NCBI GenBank assembly: GCA_943331105.2
Contig: CALQKH020000010.1
Coordinates: forward strand, 62,001 to 126,000
Source of the DNA: Akkermansia muciniphila
GTDB lineage: Bacteria > Pseudomonadota > Gammaproteobacteria > Burkholderiales > Burkholderiaceae_C
DNA: 64,000 nucleotides
Reading direction: 5' to 3'
Shown: positions 26,933 to 36,476 of the stretch, piece by piece
How positions within the stretch are numbered: position 1 is the stretch's first letter
Layout: every line of letters begins with the position of its first letter
Program-made: the position numbers and the translations under genes
Notes under the pieces: model-generated
Told to the model about the DNA's origin: nothing
Seen by the model: the letters and a program-made list of their open reading frames with translations, nothing else
Database searches by the model: none

Positions 26933-26975
26933 AGGGGAAAGCACTCAAGATAAACCCATTTCAGCCCGACCAAAC

Positions 26976-27704
26976 ATGCCATCGCCACCCCCGAAAACAC
27001 CGACTAAAGGCCGTACCAACAGCAAGCGCGCTGCTGTTTTCAAAGCGCTGGATGTAGATGAACTGAAGAAAGACTGGGCGCAGAATTCAGGCCTGACAAC
27101 ACGCTCGACCCAAGCCCTTCAAAGTGTGGGCGTGCTGCGTACTTGGAACGATGGCCAGGTCTTGCTCAGCCGGGGCCAACCCACCTCGGCGGCATGGCTG
27201 GTTGTCAGTGGCCGCGTGCGCATCAGCGTGATCACCTCGGAGGGCGAGGAGCAATTGCTGCGCTGGATGTTGCCGGGTGAAATCGCGGGCTTGAGCTCGG
27301 TGTTTGCCCAAGCCACCAATCCGGCTGACATGGTTTCCCATGGCTTGACGCAGGTCTTACACATCGAACGTGCCCGATTGATGGAACTGATTGGGCGCGA
27401 TCCGGTGGTTGCGCTGGACCTTCTTCGCATCCTGGGCCTGCGCATCAACCAACTGTTTGACACCCTTGCTGATCGCGGTATACACAGCCTAGAGCAACGC
27501 GTGTGGGCCACACTGGAGCGAATTGCCAAATTCAACAGCGTGACCGTACCCGACGGTGTGATGCTGCGCGTGAGCCAGTCCGACCTGGCCCAAGCCGCCT
27601 CCGCATCACGCCAGCGCGTCAACCAGCAGCTGAGGCACTTTCAAGATCAGGGCTTGATCCGGCTGGGTTACCGCAACATTGTTTTGCTGCGGCGTAGTTT
27701 TTAG
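26976..27704 (+). CDS. Crp/Fnr family transcriptional regulator, without FNR-type cysteines
   Basis: cNMP-binding fold followed by HTH VSQSDLAQAASASRQRVNQQLRHFQDQGLI; no Cys in the protein. Confidence 0.88.
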   Translation: MPSPPPKTPTKGRTNSKRAAVFKALDVDELKKDWAQNSGLTTRSTQALQSVGVLRTWNDGQVLLSRGQPTSAAWLVVSGRVRISVITSEGEEQLLRWMLPGEIAGLSSVFAQATNPADMVSHGLTQVLHIERARLMELIGRDPVVALDLLRILGLRINQLFDTLADRGIHSLEQRVWATLERIAKFNSVTVPDGVMLRVSQSDLAQAASASRQRVNQQLRHFQDQGLIRLGYRNIVLLRRSF

Positions 27705-27715
27705 AAACCAAGATC

Positions 27716-27758
27716 ACGATCCGATGGGGCGCATTTGTTGGCGCCACGTTCGGATCGT
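27716..27758 (+). terminator. Hairpin after Crp/Fnr regulator
   Basis: ACGATCCGA...TCGGATCGT with inner GGCGC/GCGCC, then TGTATTTTT. Confidence 0.65.
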
Positions 27759-27840
27759 TGTATTTTTAGGCGCGCCTTAGGTGACAGAGTACGTTGAAAA
27801 CCAAGCCGAGAATTCAGACCAACAACAAGAGGAATGCTTG

Positions 27841-29040
27841 ATGACCGGTGCACTGAATGGGCTGCGCATCCTGGACTTGACCAGTGTGTTGATGGGGCCT
27901 TTTGCCACACAGCTCATGGCCGACATGGGTGCAGATGTGGTCAAAATCGAATCGCCTGCGGGCGACACTGTGCGTGGGATTGGGCCGATGCGACATGCCG
28001 GCATGGGCGCTATCTTTTTGCATGTCAATCGCAACAAACGGAGTTTGGTGCTGGATCTCAAAAAGCCAGAGGGCTTGAGCGCTTTTTTTGAACTGGTGAA
28101 GACCGCCGATGTGGTGGTCTACAACATTCGTCCACAAGCCATGCAACGCTTGGGCATCGGGTATGAGCAGGTTCGGGCCATCAACCCGCGCATTATCTTT
28201 GCAGGTCTTTATGGTTACGGAGAAAAAGGGCCTTATGCAGGCAAACCCGCCTATGACGATTTGATCCAAGGCGCTGCAGCTGTACCCAGCCTCATGGGGC
28301 AGGCCAGTGGCTCGGCACCACGCTATGTGCCACTCACACTGGCCGACCGCACCGTGGGACTCATGGCCTCCAATACGATTTTGGCGGCGGTCATCGCCCG
28401 CTACCAAACGGGCCTGGGACAGGCGGTTGAGGTGCCCATGTTCGAAACGATGGCGCAATATGTGTTGGGCGAGCACATGGCCGGCGCCACGTTTGAGCCT
28501 GCCTTGGGTCCAACGGGCTACCCGCGCCTGCTGGTGCAAGAGCGTCGGCCTTATCCCACCAGCGATGGCCACCTGTGCGTGCTGATTTACACCGATCGGC
28601 ACTGGGAAACTTTTATGGGTTTGATCGGTCAAGCCGACGCGTTCCTGCAAGATCCACGTTTTGCCAGCATTGGGACGCGCACGCTGCACATCCATGACCT
28701 TTACCGGATGGTGGCCAAAGCCATGGTCACCGAAAGCACCGAGGTCTGGATGACCCGACTCACCGCGGCAGACATCCCATGCATGCCCATGCACGATGTC
28801 GACAGCTTGCTGAAGGATCCGCACCTTCTGGCGGTGGGCATGCTTCAACAAGTGACGCATCCCAGTGAGGGCCTTGTGAGCGAGATCGGTGTGCCCGTCA
28901 GTTTTTCGGGCACCCCGACATTGCCAGTGCAAAAGCCAGCGCCTCGTCTAGGTCAACACAGCATCGAGATTTTGCGAGAGGCAGGCTTGAGCGACGCGGC
29001 CATTGCCAAGCTGCAGCGGCTGGGTGCGACCAACCGCTGA
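27841..29040 (+). CDS. CaiB/BaiF family CoA-transferase
   Basis: LNGLRILDLTSVLMGPFATQLMADMGADVVKIESPAGD. Confidence 0.92.
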   Translation: MTGALNGLRILDLTSVLMGPFATQLMADMGADVVKIESPAGDTVRGIGPMRHAGMGAIFLHVNRNKRSLVLDLKKPEGLSAFFELVKTADVVVYNIRPQAMQRLGIGYEQVRAINPRIIFAGLYGYGEKGPYAGKPAYDDLIQGAAAVPSLMGQASGSAPRYVPLTLADRTVGLMASNTILAAVIARYQTGLGQAVEVPMFETMAQYVLGEHMAGATFEPALGPTGYPRLLVQERRPYPTSDGHLCVLIYTDRHWETFMGLIGQADAFLQDPRFASIGTRTLHIHDLYRMVAKAMVTESTEVWMTRLTAADIPCMPMHDVDSLLKDPHLLAVGMLQQVTHPSEGLVSEIGVPVSFSGTPTLPVQKPAPRLGQHSIEILREAGLSDAAIAKLQRLGATNR

Positions 29041-29046
29041 GTGCGT

Positions 29047-30012
29047 TTACTCGGCTTTGGCGCCAGAGTCTTTGACCGCCTTGGCCCAGCGCGGCATTTC
29101 GGTGCGCAGGTGGGCCGCGTACTCGGCGGGCGTGCCGCCCAAAATTTCAGCGCCTTGTGCCGCCAGGCGGGCGCGCAGATCGGGGTGAGCCAGCGCCTTG
29201 TTCACTTCGGTGTTGAGCTTTTGAATGATGTCGGCCGGAGTGCCGGTGGGCACCACGATGCCTTGCCAAGCGGCGGCATCAAAGCCGGGCATGCCCGATT
29301 CGGCCAGTGTGGGCAGGTCTGGCAAGAGGCTGGAGCGCTTGATGCTGGTCACGGCCAGACCGCGTAGGCGGTTGTCGCGCACATAAGGCAAGACCGTGTT
29401 GATGGTGTCAATCATGAATTGCGTTTGACCCGCTGCCAGATCCACCAAGCCCGGGGCGCTGCCTTTGTAGGGAATGTGCTGGGTCTGCACGCCGGTTTGC
29501 GTGGACATCATGGCGCTGGCCAAATGCGTGATGGTGCCGGTGCCCGAGGAGCTGTAGTTCAGTGCGCCTGGGCGCGACTTGGCCAAATCTAAAAATTCCT
29601 TGACGCTGCGCGCGGGCAGTTGCGGGTTGACCACCAGCACCATGGGCACGCTGGCTGTCAGGGCCACGGGCGCGAAGTCTTTCAAGGTGTCGTAGTTCAC
29701 CTTGCCGTAGAGTGCCGGGCCAATCACGATGGCCGATGTGTTGTAAAAAATCGTGTAGCCGTCGGGTGTGGCTCTGGCGGCCAGTTCAGCGGCCAGGTTG
29801 CCACCCGCGCCGGGTTTGTTGTCGACGATGACTTGTTGGCCCAACTGCTCGGACAGTCGTTGTGCCAGCACCCGTGAGACCAGATCGGTGGGGCCGCCGG
29901 GCGGGAAGGCGATGATCATGCGCACTGGCTTGTTGGGCCAGCTTTGGGCCCAGATGCTGCTTGCCATGAGTGCCAGAAAAAGACCCGTCAAGAATCGAAG
30001 AAAAGTGGTCAT
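29047..30012 (-). CDS. Bug-family (TctC-like) solute-binding protein
   Basis: WPNKPVRMIIAFPPGGPTDLVSRVLAQRLSEQLGQQVIVDNKPGAGGNLAAE. Confidence 0.92.
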   Translation of the reverse strand: MTTFLRFLTGLFLALMASSIWAQSWPNKPVRMIIAFPPGGPTDLVSRVLAQRLSEQLGQQVIVDNKPGAGGNLAAELAARATPDGYTIFYNTSAIVIGPALYGKVNYDTLKDFAPVALTASVPMVLVVNPQLPARSVKEFLDLAKSRPGALNYSSSGTGTITHLASAMMSTQTGVQTQHIPYKGSAPGLVDLAAGQTQFMIDTINTVLPYVRDNRLRGLAVTSIKRSSLLPDLPTLAESGMPGFDAAAWQGIVVPTGTPADIIQKLNTEVNKALAHPDLRARLAAQGAEILGGTPAEYAAHLRTEMPRWAKAVKDSGAKAE

Positions 30013-30023
30013 GTCAATACTCC

Positions 30024-31712
30024 TCAGGAATTGAATTGGTCCAGCACTTGGCCGGGCCCATGGGGGTGGTCAATGTAGTCTTGACCGTCGTGAACTTTCA
30101 CGCCATTGACCCAGACACCATGCACGCCTGTGGCCTCGCGCACCATGCGCGTGCCGCCGCCGGGCAAGTCCTGGCGTGGCAAGGGTTTGGAGATGCCCAC
30201 GGTGGCTGGGTCGAACAGCAGCAGGTCGGCGGGCAGGCCCACCTGCAAGCGGCCACGGTGAGGGATGCGAAAGCGGTCAGCAGGCTCGCTGGTCAGGCGG
30301 CGCACGCCTTCGGCCAGGGTGAAGTGCCCGGTGTCACGCACCCAGTGCGCGAGAAAAAACAGGCCAAAACCTGCATCGCACATGTAGGTCAGGTGGGCGC
30401 CTGCGTCAGACAAGGTGATCACGCTGGCTGGGTGCTTGAGCGAGGGGGCCACACCGTCGTCGTTGTTGTTAAAAAATTTGCCCACAAAATGCGTGTCCAG
30501 GTCTTCAGACAGGGCCAAGTCAAAGAACACATCCACCGGGTCTAGGCCGCGCTGATCGGCCAGTGCCTGAATGCTCACGCCCTCGAGCGCTTGGTTTGCC
30601 GGGTGCAGGGTGGCGCCCACTTCGATGTGCCGCCAGTTGCCCAGAAACAAGATGCCTGCCTTGGGCTGGCGCAGGTTCTGACGGAAGGCTTCGCGAAACG
30701 CAGCCGAGCGGTACAAGCCGGGCAGTGCGTCCACTGTGGCGGCCTTGACCGCATCGAAGGCCGCATGGCTGAGTAGCACATAGGGGTCTTTCAAGGTGAA
30801 GTCAAACGACAGCGGCTGGCAGCTGGTCAGCACATACAGCTCGTTGCCCCGCGCCAGGGCTTGGGCGCAACGATCGTAATAGGTGGCCCCCAAGCCCGGG
30901 TTGCCCTCGTTGTACATGGTGAGCACGGTAGAGATGTAACCGGGCCGTCCGGTGTCTTGCACGATCGACTCCATCACGTCGGGGCTAGCGCGGGTGCCGG
31001 TGGCCATCATGAAGACGCCTTTATTTTTTTCGCCCAGCACCCCGGCCAAAGCCCGCAACTCGCCTTCAGAGGCAATGGTTGACGGCATAGGGATACCGCC
31101 AAAACCGCTGTGGTTCGGAGAAAACGAGGACGCAAACCCTATCGCGCCGTGGTCCATGGCCTCGCTCACCAGGGCCTTCATGGTTTGCAGTTGTTCGGGG
31201 GTGGGGTCGACCTGGGCCGAGCCGTCAGCACCCATCACGGCCGTGCGGATGACCGAGTGCCCTGCGAACACGGCTGTGTTGACATAGGGGCCAATGCGGC
31301 GCAGTTGGTCCATGTATTGGCCAAAGGACTCAAACTGCCAGTCCACACCGGTGAGCAAGGATTGCAAATCCATGCCTTCGACCACCGACAGGTTTTTCAG
31401 CATGGTCTCGCGCAGCGGCGCTGGGCAAGGCGCAATGCCAAAGCCGCAATTGCCGATCACCGCCGTGGTCACACCCAAAGCGGGCGAGGGCGATAGGGTG
31501 CGGTCCCAGGTGACCTGGGCGTCGTAGTGGGTGTGCAGGTCCACGATGCCGGGCATCAGCGCCAGGCCCTGGGCATCGATGCTGTCGCGGGCAGGGCCAT
31601 CCACCTGGCCGATGTGGGTGATGTGGCCTTGCGAGACTGCCACATCGGCCCGCTGTGGTGGGCTGCCCAAGCCGTCGTGAACCTGCGCATTGCGAATGAT
31701 CAAGTCATGCAT
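30024..31712 (-). CDS. Amidohydrolase, N-acyl-D-amino-acid deacylase-like
   Basis: MPGIVDLHTHYDAQVTWD, GVTTAVIGNCGFGIAP, LSDAGAHLTYMCDA. Confidence 0.88.
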   Translation of the reverse strand: MHDLIIRNAQVHDGLGSPPQRADVAVSQGHITHIGQVDGPARDSIDAQGLALMPGIVDLHTHYDAQVTWDRTLSPSPALGVTTAVIGNCGFGIAPCPAPLRETMLKNLSVVEGMDLQSLLTGVDWQFESFGQYMDQLRRIGPYVNTAVFAGHSVIRTAVMGADGSAQVDPTPEQLQTMKALVSEAMDHGAIGFASSFSPNHSGFGGIPMPSTIASEGELRALAGVLGEKNKGVFMMATGTRASPDVMESIVQDTGRPGYISTVLTMYNEGNPGLGATYYDRCAQALARGNELYVLTSCQPLSFDFTLKDPYVLLSHAAFDAVKAATVDALPGLYRSAAFREAFRQNLRQPKAGILFLGNWRHIEVGATLHPANQALEGVSIQALADQRGLDPVDVFFDLALSEDLDTHFVGKFFNNNDDGVAPSLKHPASVITLSDAGAHLTYMCDAGFGLFFLAHWVRDTGHFTLAEGVRRLTSEPADRFRIPHRGRLQVGLPADLLLFDPATVGISKPLPRQDLPGGGTRMVREATGVHGVWVNGVKVHDGQDYIDHPHGPGQVLDQFNS

Positions 31713-32055
31713 CTGTCAAAAACCTTGCTGCGGTGAAAGTCTCACGCGGGTACGTGCCCCTCGTTTTTTTGGACTATAGGCAGTTGCATGCTTCAGGCTG
31801 TCGCGCACCGGATATCAGGGTTTTCCAGATCCGTCAGGGTGGGCATGCCTCTGTATCGCAAGGCTTGCCAATGACTGCAGCAGGTGCTTGACCATGGACA
31901 ACCCGCGGGTGTCGCGCAAAGCAAATCAAGCATTAGGTGAAAACGCAAACCGTCGAAATAATGCGCTGCAACAGGGACCGCGATGGGTGGCTGGGCGGTC
32001 TGTTGGCCTTGGATGGAGAGAGCATGAAGACTTTGTTTGAAAAAGGGGTGTTGGC

Positions 32056-33213
32056 ATGAGCCAGCTCGATTCGCTGAACCCGTCGGCCATTCCTGCGCAA
32101 GACGAAGCGCTGCGCCAGGCGGTGCGGGCATTTTTGACCGAAGCCATGCGCGGTGTGCCCGCGCATGTGCGGGCACGCTCTTGGATGGGTTATGACCCGG
32201 CTTTCAGCCGCGAGTTGGGGCGCAGGGGCTGGCTGGGTATCACTTTTCCGCCAGCCTATGGCGGCGCGGGCCGCAGCGCCTTTGCGCGCTATGTGCTGGT
32301 CGAGGAGTTCCTCAACTTTGGCGCCCCCGTGGGCTCGCACTGGATCGCCGACCGTCAAAGCGGGCCTTTGTTGCTCAAGTACGGCACCGAAGCGCAAAAA
32401 CAGCGCTACCTGCCCCCGATTTGCCGGGGTGAGGCTTTTTATTGCATCGGCATGAGCGAGCCCGGCGCAGGCTCGGACCTGGCCAGCGTGCGCACCCGAG
32501 CGGTGCAGAGCGATGCGGGCTGGTTGCTGAACGGCCAGAAAATCTGGACCACCAATGCCCACAACTGCCACTTCATGATCGCGCTGGTGCGCACCAGCGG
32601 CGAGGCGATGGATCGCCACAAGGGCTTGTCGCAGGTGATCGTGGACTTGTCTTTGCCAGGGGTCACGGTGCGGCCCATCGTGGATCAGTCCGGCGACAGC
32701 CATTTCTGTGAAGTCTTTTTCGAGAACGTGCAGCTGGGGCCGGAGGCCTTGGTGGGCGACGAAGGCGGCGGCTGGGAGCAGGTCACGGCCGAGCTGGCGT
32801 TCGAGCGCAGTGGTCCCGAACGTCTGTACTCCAGCATCGCCTTGTTCGACGAATGGCTGGCCTATGTGCGCACGCCGCAAGGCCGTACACCACAGGCCCA
32901 GCGCCTGGCGGGTAAGATCCTGAGCCAGCTGGCGCCGCTGCGGGCCATGTCGGTGGCCATCACCGAAAAACTCACACGGGGTGAAAGCCCGGTGGTCGAA
33001 GCCGCTCTGGTGAAAGACCTGGGCACGGGAGTGGAACAGCTGATTCCGGCGGCGATTGCGGACGACTTGTTCTCGCGCGATGCATCTGATGTGCCCGCAG
33101 AGCTGCTCAACACGCTCAACTACATCACGCAAGTGGCGCCCAGCTACTCGCTGCGCGGGGGCACACGCGACATTCTGCGCGGCATGATCGCCCGTGGTCT
33201 GGGCCTGCGCTGA
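32056..33213 (+). CDS. Acyl-CoA dehydrogenase
   Basis: CIGMSEPGAGSDLASVRTRA, NGQKIWTTNAH. Confidence 0.92.
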   Translation: MSQLDSLNPSAIPAQDEALRQAVRAFLTEAMRGVPAHVRARSWMGYDPAFSRELGRRGWLGITFPPAYGGAGRSAFARYVLVEEFLNFGAPVGSHWIADRQSGPLLLKYGTEAQKQRYLPPICRGEAFYCIGMSEPGAGSDLASVRTRAVQSDAGWLLNGQKIWTTNAHNCHFMIALVRTSGEAMDRHKGLSQVIVDLSLPGVTVRPIVDQSGDSHFCEVFFENVQLGPEALVGDEGGGWEQVTAELAFERSGPERLYSSIALFDEWLAYVRTPQGRTPQAQRLAGKILSQLAPLRAMSVAITEKLTRGESPVVEAALVKDLGTGVEQLIPAAIADDLFSRDASDVPAELLNTLNYITQVAPSYSLRGGTRDILRGMIARGLGLR

Positions 33214-33225
33214 AAAGGAAACACC

Positions 33226-34227
33226 ATGGATGATCTTTTTTCTGACGCGGTCAAGGTGCTGCTGACAGACCACTGCACACCTGCGGTGGTGCGCGCCATC
33301 GAAGCGGGCCAACCGCGTGCTGCGTTGTGGCAAGCGCTAGAAGATTCGGGCTTTGCAGATGCACTGGTGCCCGAATCTGCTGGGGGCGCGGGCCTGAATT
33401 TGGCAGATGTGTACCCGGTGCTGGCGCTGTGCGGCAGCTTTGCCGTGCCGGTGCCTTTGGGTGAGACCTTGCTGGCCCGCGGCTTGATGGCTCAAGTGGG
33501 TATTCCCGTGCCGGTGGGCAGCGTGGTGTTGGCCACGGGCCAGGTGGCGCCTGATGGTCGACTGCATTGCGCGCAAGTGCGCTGCGGCACCCAAGCTGAC
33601 TGGGTATTGGTTTCGAGCCAGGGCGCTTGTCGCCTGTTGTCTGCGGCAGATGCCCAAGTTCAGGTGGCCGGATTTTGTTTGGACGCCCAGTTGAGCTGGC
33701 CTCAGTCTGCTTGGGACGCCGCCCAGGCGGTGCCCGGAACGCATGACCTCGTGACGCTGCAAGCTGCGCTGTATGCCGCCCAGTTGGCCGGGGCGCTGAT
33801 GACGGTGTTCAGCCGTACCTTGCAATACGCCAATGACCGCCAGCAGTTCGGCAAGCCGATTGGCAAATTTCAGGCGATCCAGCACCAGCTGAGCGTCATG
33901 TCCGAGCATGCATTTGCCGCGCGCATGGCCGCGCAACTGGGCTTGCGCACCGAGGGCCATGTGCCCGACCGCCTGCGCGTGGCCATGGCCAAGGCCCGCA
34001 CCAGCGAGGCGGCGCTCGAAGTCGCGGGGCTGAGCCACTCCATTCATGGTGCGATCGGTTTCACGCGCGAGTTTGACCTGCAGCTGTACACCCGCCGGCT
34101 GCACGCTTGGCGACAGGCGGCCGGCTCAGAGTCTTATTGGCACGATGTGCTGGGGCAGGCCCTGTTGGACAGCCCTGAGCCGATGAGCTTAGATTTGATG
34201 CGCTCACTCACCGATGCGGTCGCTTGA
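33226..34227 (+). CDS. Acyl-CoA dehydrogenase-like protein
   Basis: YANDRQQFGKPIGKFQAIQHQLSVM, SHSIHGAIGFTREFDLQLYTRRL. Confidence 0.9.
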   Translation: MDDLFSDAVKVLLTDHCTPAVVRAIEAGQPRAALWQALEDSGFADALVPESAGGAGLNLADVYPVLALCGSFAVPVPLGETLLARGLMAQVGIPVPVGSVVLATGQVAPDGRLHCAQVRCGTQADWVLVSSQGACRLLSAADAQVQVAGFCLDAQLSWPQSAWDAAQAVPGTHDLVTLQAALYAAQLAGALMTVFSRTLQYANDRQQFGKPIGKFQAIQHQLSVMSEHAFAARMAAQLGLRTEGHVPDRLRVAMAKARTSEAALEVAGLSHSIHGAIGFTREFDLQLYTRRLHAWRQAAGSESYWHDVLGQALLDSPEPMSLDLMRSLTDAVA

Positions 34228-34246
34228 TTTTTAAACAGGACATTTC

Positions 34247-35041
34247 ATGAGCACTTTTCTCAACATCACCCGTGAGGGCAACATTGCCATCCTCACCATG
34301 AGCCAGCCCGAGACCCGCAACGCCCTCACGGGCAACACGGCGGTCGAAGAGTTTGTACAAGCCTGTGCCGGCATTGGCAAGGACACCAGCATCCGAGCGG
34401 TGATCCTCACCGCCGAAGGCCCGGTCTTCAGCTCGGGTGGCAACGTCAAGGACATGCTGCGTTATCAGACGCAGCAGCTCAAGCCCGATGTCATCCGCGA
34501 GGAGTACCGCAACGGCATTCAGCGGTTGCCCAAGGCGCTGTACAACCTGGACGTGCCCGTGATCGCCGCCATCAACGGCCCGGCCATTGGCGCGGGGCTT
34601 GATTTGACTTGCATGTGCGACATCCGCATCGCCTCTGACAAGGCCACATTTGCCGAAAGTTTTGTGAAAGTGGGCATCGTGCCGGGTGATGGTGGTGCCT
34701 GGCTGTTGCCGCGCGCGGTGGGCGCGTCCAAGGCGGCCGAGATGGCCTTCACGGGGGAGGCCCTGACGGCCGAGCAGGCGCTGGCCTGCGGGCTGGTCTC
34801 ACGGGTGGTGGCGCCCGATCAATTGATGCCCGAGGCGCTGGCGCTGGCACGCAAGATTGCGGCCAACCCTGGCGCGGTGCTGCGCATGACCAAGCGCTTG
34901 CTGCGCGAGGGTGAACGCAGCTCGCTCGAATCCTTGCTGGAGTTGTCGGCGGGCTACCAGGCCATCGCCCACATGACCGATGACCACCACGAGGCGGTCA
35001 ACGCCTTCATTGAAAAGCGACCGCCCAAGTTCTTGACTTGA
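34247..35041 (+). CDS. Enoyl-CoA hydratase/isomerase family protein
   Basis: SQPETRNALTG, AEGPVFSSGGNVKDM, AAINGPAIGAGLDLTCMCDIRIAS. Confidence 0.92.
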   Translation: MSTFLNITREGNIAILTMSQPETRNALTGNTAVEEFVQACAGIGKDTSIRAVILTAEGPVFSSGGNVKDMLRYQTQQLKPDVIREEYRNGIQRLPKALYNLDVPVIAAINGPAIGAGLDLTCMCDIRIASDKATFAESFVKVGIVPGDGGAWLLPRAVGASKAAEMAFTGEALTAEQALACGLVSRVVAPDQLMPEALALARKIAANPGAVLRMTKRLLREGERSSLESLLELSAGYQAIAHMTDDHHEAVNAFIEKRPPKFLT

Positions 35042-35138
35042 GGACTTGGCCGTCCTCAAACGACAGACAGACTGGCGGGGTGGTTGCACGTCAACAATGG
35101 TTCAAGAACACACCATGACATTGCAAACCTCAGCGCCT

Positions 35139-36296
35139 TCATTTCTTTTTCGCCAAGGCACACGTCCTTTGCAGAGCCGATGCCTGCACATTGACCCGGC
35201 CCAAATCCCCACCATAGTGCGTCATCACCCGGTGGTCCATCCACGCAAACCACAGGGGCGGGCAATAGGCCACCGAGATCATGGTGGCGTAACCTGCGGG
35301 CAGTTGCGGCGCTGACTCGAAATGCCGCAGTGCTTGGTAGCGCCGGCTGGGGTGGGCGTGGTGGTCAGAGTGCCTTTGCAACTGGTAAAGCAGCAGGTTG
35401 CCCACCAAGTGGTTGCTGTTCCATGAGTGTTCAGGCTCGCAGCGCACATAGCGGCCGTTGGTGTCTTGTTGTCGCAGCAAACCGTAGTGCTCCACGTAGT
35501 TCACCACTTCCAGCATCGAGGCGGCGTACAAGGCCTGCAGCACCAAGAAGGGCAACGCCAACCAGCCCAGCCACGTCACCAGCGCGCCAAATATAACCAG
35601 CGTCATGCCCCAAGCCTGCAGGATGTGGTTTTGGGGGTGCCAAGGGCTGTGGCCTTGAAGTTTCAAACGCTCTTGCTCCAGCGCCCAAGCCGATTGCAGG
35701 CTGCCCCAGACTGAGCGCGGCAAAAAAGCCCAGAAGCTTTCGCCCATGCGAGCACTGGCCGGATCTTCTGGGGTGGCCACGCGTTTGTGGTGGCCCCGGT
35801 TGTGCTCCACAAAAAAGTGGCCATAGGCACTGGGCGCCAAAGCGATCTTGGACAGCCACCGGTCCAGGGCCTCTTTTTTGTGGCCCAGCTCGTGTGCGGT
35901 GCCAATGCCAATGCCGTTGATGGCCCCCACCGTGAGCACCAAGGCGCCATAGCCCCACCAAGGCAGAGACTGAGTGACTGCGATCCAGGCGCCCAAAACC
36001 GTACCGACGAATTGAACAGGCACATAGGCCCACACCAAGACGCGGTAAAACATGTCCTGATCGAGTTGCGTCACCGCCGACTGGGGTGGGTTGCTGAAGT
36101 CTTCGCCAAACACGCGGTCGAGCAATGGCAAAAAGACATGGATGACTGCAGGGGCCAAGAGCATGCACCACCATTGCCCACTCCAGACGAAGGCCAGCAA
36201 GGAGGCCGTGAACACCAGCGGAATGGCAGGGCTCAGTAGCCACCACCAACGCTTGTCTTGCCAAGCCTCATCGCGTGGGATGCTTGGGCTGTTCAT
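35139..36296 (-). CDS. alkB: Alkane 1-monooxygenase (AlkB-type membrane diiron hydroxylase)
   Basis: Histidine boxes [29 protein letters not shown] and multiple TM segments. Confidence 0.9.
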   Translation of the reverse strand: MNSPSIPRDEAWQDKRWWWLLSPAIPLVFTASLLAFVWSGQWWCMLLAPAVIHVFLPLLDRVFGEDFSNPPQSAVTQLDQDMFYRVLVWAYVPVQFVGTVLGAWIAVTQSLPWWGYGALVLTVGAINGIGIGTAHELGHKKEALDRWLSKIALAPSAYGHFFVEHNRGHHKRVATPEDPASARMGESFWAFLPRSVWGSLQSAWALEQERLKLQGHSPWHPQNHILQAWGMTLVIFGALVTWLGWLALPFLVLQALYAASMLEVVNYVEHYGLLRQQDTNGRYVRCEPEHSWNSNHLVGNLLLYQLQRHSDHHAHPSRRYQALRHFESAPQLPAGYATMISVAYCPPLWFAWMDHRVMTHYGGDLGRVNVQASALQRTCALAKKK

Positions 36297-36476
36297 GGCT
36301 CAGGCCTGCTGCGCATAACTTGTCTCCACATGTGGTGCCATTGTGAGGTGTGTTGGGGCCAACAAGTTGTCACCATGGCGAGGGGTTCGCTGGGAAAAAC
36401 CCTGATGCATAAAAGACACGCCGCGACACGCTTGGGCCCTTATATTGGGCGCAACAAGCATTTGGGGAGGTGCTGC

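Noticed and set aside
31933-33333. 466-aa minus-strand ORF antisense to acyl-CoA dehydrogenase
   Set aside because: His/Arg-rich mirror frame; sense strand is a clear ACAD
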